64,000 nt of DNA, from assembly GCA_009781895.1 (NCBI GenBank), contig WQUV01000003.1:28598-92597 (forward strand). Direction: 5' to 3'. Positions 43,100 through 52,242 of this stretch are shown here, in pieces. The notes under the pieces were generated by a model that was not told the origin of the DNA, did no database searches, and was given only the letters and a program-made list of their open reading frames with translations. The DNA is from Candidatus Saccharimonadota bacterium. Its GTDB lineage: Bacteria > Patescibacteriota > Saccharimonadia > Saccharimonadales > Saccharimonadaceae. The position numbers and the translations under genes were made by a program. Within the stretch, counting starts at the first letter, position 1. Each line of letters starts with the position of its first letter.

Positions 43100-44312
43100 A
43101 CTTGGCGTAATAGCGGGCAAGGAAATCTTGTTTGAACTTGACGAAGGTATCGTCGAGCAGAGATTTGCGGATTTGCTTGGCGAGGTTCACAACGAAGTAC
43201 TCGTTATGGATGCTGGCGAGAGCGCCAGCGGTGAGCTCGCGAGAGCGAAAGAGGTGGGCGAGATAGGCGCGCGTGTGGTTTTGGCAGGTGTAGCAGCCGC
43301 ATTCCGGGTCTAAGGCAGAGAAGTCTTCGCGGTACTTGGAATTCTTGATGTTGATGCGACCGTCACGAGTATAGAGTGAGCCATTACGGGCTTGTCGGGT
43401 GGGGGCGACACAGTCAAAGGTGTCAATGCCGTGCTCGACGCCGACGAAGAGGTCACGTGGTTCGGCACCCATGCCGAGCCAGTGGCGGGGCTTGTCGCCT
43501 GGTAGGATCTCATTGACCAGCTTAAGTGTACCTTCACACTTAATAGCATCATACATGCCGCCAATTGCGTAGCCGTCGAAGTCGCGGCTGGCGAAGAAGC
43601 GAGCAGATTCTTCGCGGAGATCATCGAACTCGCCACCTTGGATCACACCAAATAAAGCCTGATATGTCGGTCTGCGGTCTGTGTCCTCGGATTCAGACTC
43701 GCAGACTAGTTTAGCTAGCTTTTGTTGTTCTTCTAGGCATCTGTCAGCCCAGTCGTGGGTTAGTTTCATAGTCTTCAGGACGCTGGGGCGAGAGGTATCG
43801 GTATCGCCGTAGCCGACAGGGCAATCGAAAGCCATGTGGATATCGGCGCCGATTTGCCACTGGGCTTGCATCGAAGATTCGGGCGTCATGCGGAGAATAT
43901 CGCCGTTGATGTGAGAGCGGAAAGTGACGCCATCATCGTCAATCTTGACGTTGGGTAGCGACATAATTTGGAAGCCGCCACTATCGGTAAATGTTGGACG
44001 GTTGTAGCCCATAAACTTAGAAAGTCCGCCCGCACGTTCGATCAGTTCGGTGCCTGGCTGTAGGATGAGGTGGTAAGTGTTGGCGAGAGCGGCTTCAGCG
44101 CCAAGTTGATCAACTTGGGCCCAGGTTAGACCCTTAACGTTGGCGAGGGTGGACGCTGCTACGAAAGCTGGTGTTTCAATTTGCCCATGTGGTGTATGGA
44201 TAATCCCAGCACGGGCTTGTGCGGGAGGTGATTCTGGGGTGGGAGCAGTCTTGGCCACCCCAGAATTACCTGAGTGCACAATCTCGAACTTAAACTCGTC
44301 TCTAGGGTTCAT
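43098..44312 (-). CDS. tgt: tRNA-guanine transglycosylase with in-frame insertion
   Basis: 404 residues. Catalytic Asp in TDSGGFQIMSL, second active-site Asp in DTFDCVAPTR, and the zinc site PECGCYTCQNHTRAYLAHL. It exchanges guanine 34 in certain tRNAs for preQ1 or queuine. Between the N-terminal FKFEIVHS and ARAGIIHTPHG there is an extra Pro/Thr/Ala/Ser segment of about 18 residues encoded by a perfect 12-bp palindrome (44231-44266). No queuosine synthesis gene is in the window, so the precursor may be imported. It follows tyrS by 9 nt. Confidence 0.94.
   Translation of the reverse strand: MNPRDEFKFEIVHSGNSGVAKTAPTPESPPAQARAGIIHTPHGQIETPAFVAASTLANVKGLTWAQVDQLGAEAALANTYHLILQPGTELIERAGGLSKFMGYNRPTFTDSGGFQIMSLPNVKIDDDGVTFRSHINGDILRMTPESSMQAQWQIGADIHMAFDCPVGYGDTDTSRPSVLKTMKLTHDWADRCLEEQQKLAKLVCESESEDTDRRPTYQALFGVIQGGEFDDLREESARFFASRDFDGYAIGGMYDAIKCEGTLKLVNEILPGDKPRHWLGMGAEPRDLFVGVEHGIDTFDCVAPTRQARNGSLYTRDGRINIKNSKYREDFSALDPECGCYTCQNHTRAYLAHLFRSRELTAGALASIHNEYFVVNLAKQIRKSLLDDTFVKFKQDFLARYYAK
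44231..44266. repeat. Perfect palindrome inside tgt
   Basis: ATTCTGGGGTGG (44231-44242) and CCACCCCAGAAT (44255-44266) are exact inverted repeats of 12 bp with a 12-nt loop. It lies in frame in a segment that ordinary Tgt proteins lack. Confidence 0.7.
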
Positions 44313-44321
44313 ATGACCCTA

Positions 44322-45536
44322 CTATACAACATTTTCGACTAGAATGAAAGTGTTCTTGCCTTTCTTGAGGATGGTGAGGTCGTCAACTTTGCGCTCCTTG
44401 ACAGCGTTTGCCTTGACCAGTTCGCGGGCTTCGCGGTTGCTGAGGCCGAGACTGACTACTAGGATGTCGGCGGTTGTCATATCCCCGCCTGCGGTGACGG
44501 TTGGGAGGTTCTCTTTGAGCCATGCGCGAAGGTCTTCTTGAAGAGTATTCTCGGTACTCATTAAGAACTCAGTAGCTTGTTCTGCCAGGCTAGCGTTGAC
44601 CTCGCCATGGACGATTTTGGTGACTTCAAAAGCGAGCTTGCGGCCAGCAGTGCGAGCAGACGGATTATTGGCGTTCTCGGCGAGGAGATTCTCGACTTCT
44701 GTGCGGCTTAGTTCGGTGTAGAACTTGAGGAATTGCTCGAGATTCTCGTCCGAAGCGCCACGCCAGAATTGATAGAAGTCGAAGATGCTGGTTTTTTCTT
44801 TGCTCAGCCAGATAGCGTTACCTTCGCTCTTGCCGAATTTGCGACCAGAGACCTTATCGATAACAAGGGGCAGCGACCAGACATGAGCTTTCTTGCCCTC
44901 GAGGCGATTGATTAGGTGGACACCACTAACACAGTTGCCGTATTGGTCGGCGCCGCAGAGCTGGAGGTCAATGTTGTGGTTCTTGAAGAGATGCCAGTAG
45001 TCATATCCCTGCATGAGAGTGTAAGAGAACTCAGCATATGAGATGCCGCTACCACCTTCGCCAGTGCGGGACTTGACGAACTCGCGGTCGAGAAGCTGAG
45101 TCATAGAGAAGTTCTTGCCGACATTACGGAGAAAGTCGAGGAAGCGAACGTCTTTGAACCAGTCGAAATTATCTACCATGGCGAACTCACCACCTTGAAC
45201 GGCTTCATCGGTGATACCTAGAACTTGACGGAACTGACCAGAGATTATGTGTTTATTGCGAACAACTTCATCAAGGGGCTTGAGGTCGCGTTCTCCTGTG
45301 TCTTTGGGGTCACCGATCTGACCTGTAGCTCCACCAACCAACAGGGTAGCATGATAACCATGCTTAACAAAGCAACGACACATCATGAGGGCGGCAAGAT
45401 TGCCGACTTGGAGGCTGTCTGCGCTAGGATCGGCGCCGAAATAGAAATTACGGGCCTGCTTGTCTAGTTCTGACGGGCTCTCGAATGTGTTTTCGGCATG
45501 GAATCCACGCCAAGTTAGTTCTTCAGATAGTGTCAT
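44322..45536 (-). CDS. tyrS: Tyrosyl-tRNA synthetase
   Basis: 404 residues: FYFGADPSADSLQVGNLAALMM at the N terminus, SYTLMQGYDYWHLF, CGADQYGN and GRKFGKSEGNAIWL (KMSKS equivalent), with a C-terminal S4 domain (LSNREARELVKANAVK). The class I HIGH motif reads QVGN, so both His are replaced. The start at 45536 follows AAGGAAT; an in-frame ATG 30 nt upstream lies in the leader. A REP-like hairpin sits in that leader. It is followed by tgt. Confidence 0.93.
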   Translation of the reverse strand: MTLSEELTWRGFHAENTFESPSELDKQARNFYFGADPSADSLQVGNLAALMMCRCFVKHGYHATLLVGGATGQIGDPKDTGERDLKPLDEVVRNKHIISGQFRQVLGITDEAVQGGEFAMVDNFDWFKDVRFLDFLRNVGKNFSMTQLLDREFVKSRTGEGGSGISYAEFSYTLMQGYDYWHLFKNHNIDLQLCGADQYGNCVSGVHLINRLEGKKAHVWSLPLVIDKVSGRKFGKSEGNAIWLSKEKTSIFDFYQFWRGASDENLEQFLKFYTELSRTEVENLLAENANNPSARTAGRKLAFEVTKIVHGEVNASLAEQATEFLMSTENTLQEDLRAWLKENLPTVTAGGDMTTADILVVSLGLSNREARELVKANAVKERKVDDLTILKKGKNTFILVENVV

Positions 45537-45556
45537 TAATATTCCTTTCCGTAAAC

Positions 45557-45575
45557 GGGCGAACATGGTTCGCCC
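45557..45575. repeat. REP-like palindrome in the tyrS leader
   Basis: GGGCGAAC-ATG-GTTCGCCC, a perfect 8-bp stem flanked by CCTACG. The form TAGGGGCGAACC...GTTCGCCC resembles REP elements mobilised by Y1 (IS200/IS605-like) transposases. It lies between a minus-strand TATAAT (45587-45592) and the tyrS start. Confidence 0.55.
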
Positions 45576-45605
45576 CTACGATGTTAATTATATCACGCTG
45601 GCAGT

Positions 45606-46586
45606 TTATTCTGCTACAAAGCGACGACTCTTTTGGATGCGAGTGACTACCGCAATCGATATCAGGACAAGGGCGGCACATAGACCAACAAAGAAGGTGG
45701 CGACCATCCATGATGGAGCGACGAGAACGAGTCGGGTGTTTTCGATAGGGGCGCCGCCTGCTAGGACTGTTTGCTGGGTTACATAATACAGGCCAAAGCG
45801 TGGCTCGGCGAAGGTGAGACGAATAGTAGAAGAGTCAGACCCAGGGAAGAGAAAGACGTTGTTGTCTGGAGTGGAGGCAGAGCGATAGACTTCGCGACCA
45901 AATAGCGAACGGACGACAAGAGTATTTGCGCTCATGAAGTCGGTGTTGCCGGCATTGCGCACTGTAAGGGAGGTGTCGAGGTCACCACCACGAACCCACT
46001 GCGGGATATCAAAGGCCACAACTTCACCGCGTTCTATAGTGTCACCACTAACTCGGGCGAAGATGCGGAACTGGAGCTGCTTGCGAGCGACAACCGCGTC
46101 GGCGTTATCCTCGATGGTGCGTATGTTGATACCAGCGAATTGCGAACCACCTGGAGCATCGGCTGGAGTGTTGATCGTGTAGTTGATGGTGATTGTTTCA
46201 CCTGGACCGATGTTACGGAACTCGTTGCGTTCGATGCTAATCCAGCTGCGCATTTCGGTGAATACGCCGTCTTGCGAGAAGCGGTCACCAGCCTCGGCCG
46301 AAGGCAGGAAGAAAGCTGGTTCAACTTCTAGAGAGTAGGTGACGCTGCCGCCGTTACGGACAGTGATGCTGCGAGAGACTTCTTGTCCAGGAGATAGAAA
46401 GATGCGTTCAGCAGCGTTTGGCAGGCAGATGTTAGTACCCTCTACTAGTGGTAGATCGGCGCAGTTGACCGCCATGTCTTCGGTTGGATCGTTGTTAGCC
46501 AAGACCATAAGTGGCGTAGCGGCAATCAAGATAGATAGAGCAGTGGCAGCGACTGTTGCGCTGGCAAGTTGTAATTTCCTTCTCAT
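45606..46586 (-). CDS. Secreted, C-terminally membrane-anchored surface protein (DUF916-like)
   Basis: 326 residues: a signal peptide (about 1-30, ending MVLANND), two Ig-like beta-sandwich regions (LSPGQEVSRSITVRNGGSVTYSLEVEP; later DTSLTVRNAGNTDF), and a C-terminal membrane helix (about 293-316) followed by a basic tail. The layout resembles DUF916/WxL-associated cell-surface proteins that bind peptidoglycan or partner surface proteins. GGGGGAA lies just before the ATG at 46586; the frame extends six codons further without support. It is divergent from gap. Confidence 0.7.
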   Translation of the reverse strand: MRRKLQLASATVAATALSILIAATPLMVLANNDPTEDMAVNCADLPLVEGTNICLPNAAERIFLSPGQEVSRSITVRNGGSVTYSLEVEPAFFLPSAEAGDRFSQDGVFTEMRSWISIERNEFRNIGPGETITINYTINTPADAPGGSQFAGINIRTIEDNADAVVARKQLQFRIFARVSGDTIERGEVVAFDIPQWVRGGDLDTSLTVRNAGNTDFMSANTLVVRSLFGREVYRSASTPDNNVFLFPGSDSSTIRLTFAEPRFGLYYVTQQTVLAGGAPIENTRLVLVAPSWMVATFFVGLCAALVLISIAVVTRIQKSRRFVAE

Positions 46587-46644
46587 AGTTCCCCCATATT
46601 TCACTCAGTATAGCATACCCTATTTCAACAAATCAAGGCTTTGA

Positions 46645-48194
<1,550 letters not shown>

Positions 48195-48213
48195 TCTTGC
48201 TAAGGGGGGTGCG

Positions 48214-48858
48214 ATGAGTATAATTGCCCCGACGATACTGGTGCATTCGACGAACGAGCTCGAGACAGTGGCGAAGCAGATCGCGCCGTTTGCGAAGCGT
48301 GTACAGATTGATATTACAGATGGTGATTTTGCGCCGGCAACAATTACCTTGGATGACATTACGACTCTGCCACCGACTTGGCTGGTGGATTTTCATATGA
48401 TGGTGAATAAGCCCAGCGACTACCTAGATAAACTGATAAAGCTGAAGCCACACTTGGTAATTTTGCATGCAGAGGCGGCGGAGAATATTTTGCCGCTATT
48501 AGAGAAGCTGAAAAAGGCGGAGATTAAGGCTGGCGTAGCGTTGCTACCTAAGAGTTTTCCAAATGATTTTGCGAGCTACTTGTCGGTGGCGGATCACGCT
48601 CTGATTTTTGCTGGCGCACTGGGTGAGAATGGCGGAACAGCAAACTTATTGCAAGCAGAGAAAGTACACTTACTGAAGGCGGTGAAACCGAACCTGGAGA
48701 TCGGCTGGGATGGTGGAGCTAACTTGAAAAATGTCTTTATGTTGACGCGAGCTGGAGTGGACATAATCAATGTTGGAAACGCGCTAAGACAGTCTGATGA
48801 CGCGGCTTCCGCATATGAAGCGCTAAAGACCGAAGCGAATCGCGAGGGAGCGATTTAA
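48214..48858 (+). CDS. Ribulose-phosphate 3-epimerase-like protein with altered metal site
   Basis: 214 residues of the Rpe TIM barrel: IAPTILVHSTNELE, VQIDITDGDFAPATIT, LVDFHMMVNKP, ILHAEA, IGWDGGANLKN. The family HVDVMDG motif (metal ligands His and Asp) reads QIDITDG, so the first His is Gln and the Met is Thr. The second His (DFHMMV) and last Asp (WDGG) remain. It may still epimerise or may act on another sugar phosphate. AAGGGGGG lies 5 nt before the ATG. Between rpiB and the PfkB kinase. Confidence 0.7.
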   Translation: MSIIAPTILVHSTNELETVAKQIAPFAKRVQIDITDGDFAPATITLDDITTLPPTWLVDFHMMVNKPSDYLDKLIKLKPHLVILHAEAAENILPLLEKLKKAEIKAGVALLPKSFPNDFASYLSVADHALIFAGALGENGGTANLLQAEKVHLLKAVKPNLEIGWDGGANLKNVFMLTRAGVDIINVGNALRQSDDAASAYEALKTEANREGAI

Positions 48859-48859
48859 G

Positions 48860-49876
48860 ATGAGTGAAGCGAAGGTAGCGAAGCCAAAGAACCCTAGCAA
48901 GATGAAGGTTGTTTGCTTGGGAGCGGCGATGCAGGATATCTTTGTGCCGAATAGCGGGGCAAAAGCGATAGGTGATTTTATTGCTCTGCCTGTAAAGATG
49001 GGCGCGAAGATTGAGCTGCCAGCACTAGAGATGACACTGGGTGGTGGTGCGGCGAACGCGGCGGCTACTTTCGCGAAGAGTGATTACAATACGATTTTCT
49101 GGGGCCCTGTAGGGCTGGATTTTGGCAGTGAGTTTGTCGGTGAAACCTTGATAAAAGAGAATATTGATATAACCTATATGGACTATAACGAGAGACTGCC
49201 AACTGGCTTATCGATGATTTTTCTCGATAAGAGAGGGGAGAGGACGATTCTAATGCATCGTGGCGCGGGCGCGAGATTTGAGAACTTGGACGCTAAGATG
49301 ATCGCGAACGAAAAGCCAGACTGGCTATACATGGCAGGATTGGGCGGTAACTTCCGTAAGATTCGTGAGGTGATGAATGCTTGCCAGAAGCATGGGACGA
49401 GGATCTTCTGGAACCCGAGCGGTACCGAGCTAAAGAAAGCGGCGGAAGTAAAATCGTTGCTACCTAAAATTGATGTATTCATGGTGAATCGTGAGGAAGC
49501 AGAGAAGGTGTGGGGGGAGCGGGATTATCTAAAGATATTCAAGGCTGCTAGCGCGCCAAATGTTTTGATTATTACGGATGCTTGCAGGGGGTCGGCGGCG
49601 CGACAGTTTCTGCCAGATGGTGAGCAGCAGTTTGTGCGAGCGCACATCTATGATGCGAAGATGGTGGATCGGACGGGCGCAGGAGACGCATTTGGCTCAG
49701 GGTTTGTGGCGCATTTTGCGGCTCATGACGATTTGCTTAAGGCGCTAAAATTCGCTACGGCGAACTCGGCGAGCGTAGTGCAGCACGTTGGTGGGCGCGA
49801 TTGGGTGCTAGATATTAATGCTAAATTAAAAGACTTGCCGATGGTGGTGCGAAAGCTAAAGAGAGGAGAGCAGTAG
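48860..49876 (+). CDS. PfkB/ribokinase-family sugar or nucleoside kinase
   Basis: 338 residues: LGAAMQDIFV start, the LGGGAANAAATFAKS substrate loop, GPVGLDFGSEFVGE, and the catalytic anion hole DRTGAGDAFGSGF. It phosphorylates a sugar, nucleoside or sugar phosphate. Neighbouring rpiB and Rpe-like genes suggest entry of pentose or nucleoside sugar into the pentose phosphate pool, which is inference. Starts 1 nt after the rpe-like stop. The exact substrate cannot be read from sequence. Confidence 0.88.
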   Translation: MSEAKVAKPKNPSKMKVVCLGAAMQDIFVPNSGAKAIGDFIALPVKMGAKIELPALEMTLGGGAANAAATFAKSDYNTIFWGPVGLDFGSEFVGETLIKENIDITYMDYNERLPTGLSMIFLDKRGERTILMHRGAGARFENLDAKMIANEKPDWLYMAGLGGNFRKIREVMNACQKHGTRIFWNPSGTELKKAAEVKSLLPKIDVFMVNREEAEKVWGERDYLKIFKAASAPNVLIITDACRGSAARQFLPDGEQQFVRAHIYDAKMVDRTGAGDAFGSGFVAHFAAHDDLLKALKFATANSASVVQHVGGRDWVLDINAKLKDLPMVVRKLKRGEQ

Positions 49877-49877
49877 A

Positions 49878-50588
49878 ATGTCAGACAACGCCACACTTAT
49901 AAATATTGTGATTGTGTTTTTTGCGGCCTGTATCCATGCGATGTTGCAATTAGGGTTAGGGTGTGTGATCTTACTCTATCACCACGGCAATAGTCAGCGT
50001 AAAGTGGCGCGAAAGACAAATGTATTAGTGAGTAGTTTTATCGCGGGTGTGGGGACAATGAGCTTATTAGTGCTTGCGACCATGGCTTTTATTCTGGCTA
50101 ATACTTTCGACCTGTATCGAGCGCGCGAGTTCTATCTTGCAGCGGGATTGGCGGTGGCAGTGGTTGCGATGTTGATTTGGTGTGTTTATTATAGGCGGAA
50201 GAATACGACGGAGCTATGGTTGCCGCGGTCAGTGGCGAAGTTCATCAATGAGCGGGCCAGGGAAACGAAGTACCCTACGGAAGGATTCTTGCTGGGAGTG
50301 TTGTCGACCTTTGGGGAGTTACTGTTCTTGTTGCCAGTGATGGTGGTAGCAGCTGCGGCCCTGCTGTCGTTGCCAGAGGGCTGGGAGCTATTAGCTCTAG
50401 GTGGCTACATAATCATTTCAGTATTACCGTTAGTGTTTGTGCGCTGCTTTGTCTATAGGATGACAACGGTGGGCGAGATTCAGACTTTTCGTAATCGCCA
50501 CCAGTGTTTCATCAAGGCAATTAGCGGGCTGATGTTCATGATCTTTGCGGTGTTTGTGATTATATTTAAATTCCTGGAGGTGTCGTGA
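49878..50588 (+). CDS. Multi-pass membrane protein, unknown
   Basis: Not recognised. 236 residues with about six hydrophobic segments and a cytoplasmic loop (RRKNTTELWLPRSVAKFINERARETKYP region, about 107-134). Starts 1 nt after the kinase stop with GAGAGGAG upstream. Its position inside the carbon operon suggests transport or membrane anchoring linked to sugar use, but no transporter signature is visible. Confidence 0.6.
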   Translation: MSDNATLINIVIVFFAACIHAMLQLGLGCVILLYHHGNSQRKVARKTNVLVSSFIAGVGTMSLLVLATMAFILANTFDLYRAREFYLAAGLAVAVVAMLIWCVYYRRKNTTELWLPRSVAKFINERARETKYPTEGFLLGVLSTFGELLFLLPVMVVAAAALLSLPEGWELLALGGYIIISVLPLVFVRCFVYRMTTVGEIQTFRNRHQCFIKAISGLMFMIFAVFVIIFKFLEVS

Positions 50589-50809
50589 TGATGACCTACT
50601 TTGACAGATTCTTGGCGACTTGCGAAGACTTCAATCTACCAGCAGACGAGGCAGCAGCTCTAGGTGTGCGAGTGAACGCGGCGTGCGAGAAGCTGGCTTT
50701 GTCGAAGAATGCGACTCATGCGGATTTGTTGCGTCAGGCGGAGCGAGAGATAAGAAAGTTCTCGCCAGACATGGCGGATTTTTATAAAAATTATGATAGA
50801 ATTATTTAA
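50588..50809 (+). CDS. Small hypothetical protein of the carbon operon
   Basis: Not recognised. 73 residues, helical, with two Cys and a C-terminal segment DMADFYKNYDRII. ATG 50588 shares a base with the preceding stop (TGATG) and has GGAGG about 9 nt upstream; an in-frame GTG one codon earlier is possible. Located between the membrane protein and the flavoprotein. Confidence 0.55.
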   Translation: MMTYFDRFLATCEDFNLPADEAAALGVRVNAACEKLALSKNATHADLLRQAEREIRKFSPDMADFYKNYDRII

Positions 50810-50824
50810 GTAAAAGGTGGGGAG

Positions 50825-52195
50825 ATGTTCGACACAAAAGACAAATATGACATTCTAGTAATCGGTGGCGGTATCACAGGCTTGACGGCGGCAAAGACGG
50901 CAGCGATAGCGAAGAAGAAAGTGGCGATTGTCGAGCAGGGTCGACTGGGTGGCGACTATATCTATAATTACGATGTGCCGTCGGAGGTCGGGTTAGATGC
51001 AGTGCGAGCAATGTCGGCGCTGGAGTCAATCCAGCGAGTTGGCGCAAAGAAGCGGACCATGAGCTTGAGTCTGGCAGGGCTTGAACGTGTGCGCGGTGAG
51101 GCGATAAAGAGCGTTGAGGGCTTTTGGGGTGAAGAAGCGATCAAGCGCGAGGGTATTGATGTAATTAAGGGTCGGGCACGATTTGCGGATGGAGGACTGG
51201 AGGTCACTGGCGGCAAGGAGACGAAGCGCTTGATGGCTGATCGTTATATCATTGCGACTGGTAGCGTGCAGAACTCAGATGGTATGACGATTGATCCTAA
51301 GGCAAAAGTATGGACAGCGGCTGATGTCTGGACGACGACGCGAATGCCGAAGACTCTGATGATTGTCGGAGCGGGCATGAGTGGTGTTGAGATGGCGTAT
51401 TATGCGACGAAACTAGGCTCACGTGTTGTGCTGATCGACTGTGCGGAGCGCTTATTGCCGAACGAAGACGAAGAAGTCGGTCGTTTCTATGGGGCGATGT
51501 TTGCGAAATTGGGCAAGGTAGATATGGTTTTGGGTGCGAGAGTCGAAGAGGTTGGTGAAAAAGAACTAGTGCTGAAGCGTGGCAATACGCAGCGCAGGTT
51601 GCCGATTACTGCGAACTCAGTGGTGGTACTTGCGGCTGGCGAGAAGCCAAACATTATGGATCTCGGACTAGAAGAGGTAGGGGTGCGAGTGGGCAATGAT
51701 GGTATTCAGGTTGACAGGAGCCTAGCTACGTCGAATCGACGGATTTATGCGGCTGGTACCTGTGTTGATGATGTGCCTTCGGATCTTGCGATGTTGATGG
51801 GTAAGGCTGCGGTACTATCGATTGTTAGTCGTAATGCGCCGATTATGTCGAGTGCGTCGTCGCCACGAACGATGGGGCTGTCACCAGCTTATGCACGGAT
51901 TGGTGTGACTGAGAATGACTTGAGAAACAAGAAGTTGCGGTATAAGAAGAGCGTGGTGTTGTTGTCGGAGATCCCGAAGGGTCGGACAACTAGCGCTGAG
52001 GGCTTTGTTTGTTTACTGACTGACCATAAGAAGCGAATCATTGGTGCGAAGATCATTGCGCCAGAAGCCGATAGTATGATTTTGGCATTGGCGGCTGCTG
52101 TGAAGTATCAGATGACGGTAGACGAAATGCTGTTAGTGCCGGTGCCGCTCGGATCTTGGAATGAGGCGATACGGTTGGCGTTGACTAGGATATAA
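50825..52195 (+). CDS. Flavoprotein disulfide reductase-like enzyme lacking the redox cysteines
   Basis: 456 residues: FAD site ILVIGGGITGLTAAK (9-24), second Rossmann site MIVGAGMSGVEMAYYA, YAAGTC near the FAD end, and a C-terminal dimerisation domain, all as in dihydrolipoamide or mercuric reductase. The active-site GGTCLNxGCIPSK reads GGDYIYNYDVPSE: both Cys are gone (Tyr45, Asp50). The C-terminal His-Glu dyad region reads VPLGSWNEAI, so the His is lost too. Possibly an NAD(P)H oxidase or other electron-transfer flavoprotein. Last gene of the gap operon. AGGTGGGGAG precedes the ATG. Confidence 0.85.
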   Translation: MFDTKDKYDILVIGGGITGLTAAKTAAIAKKKVAIVEQGRLGGDYIYNYDVPSEVGLDAVRAMSALESIQRVGAKKRTMSLSLAGLERVRGEAIKSVEGFWGEEAIKREGIDVIKGRARFADGGLEVTGGKETKRLMADRYIIATGSVQNSDGMTIDPKAKVWTAADVWTTTRMPKTLMIVGAGMSGVEMAYYATKLGSRVVLIDCAERLLPNEDEEVGRFYGAMFAKLGKVDMVLGARVEEVGEKELVLKRGNTQRRLPITANSVVVLAAGEKPNIMDLGLEEVGVRVGNDGIQVDRSLATSNRRIYAAGTCVDDVPSDLAMLMGKAAVLSIVSRNAPIMSSASSPRTMGLSPAYARIGVTENDLRNKKLRYKKSVVLLSEIPKGRTTSAEGFVCLLTDHKKRIIGAKIIAPEADSMILALAAAVKYQMTVDEMLLVPVPLGSWNEAIRLALTRI

Positions 52196-52242
52196 GATCC
52201 TGACGATTGTGCTCGGTGATCTTTTATGGTATAATTTGAGTA

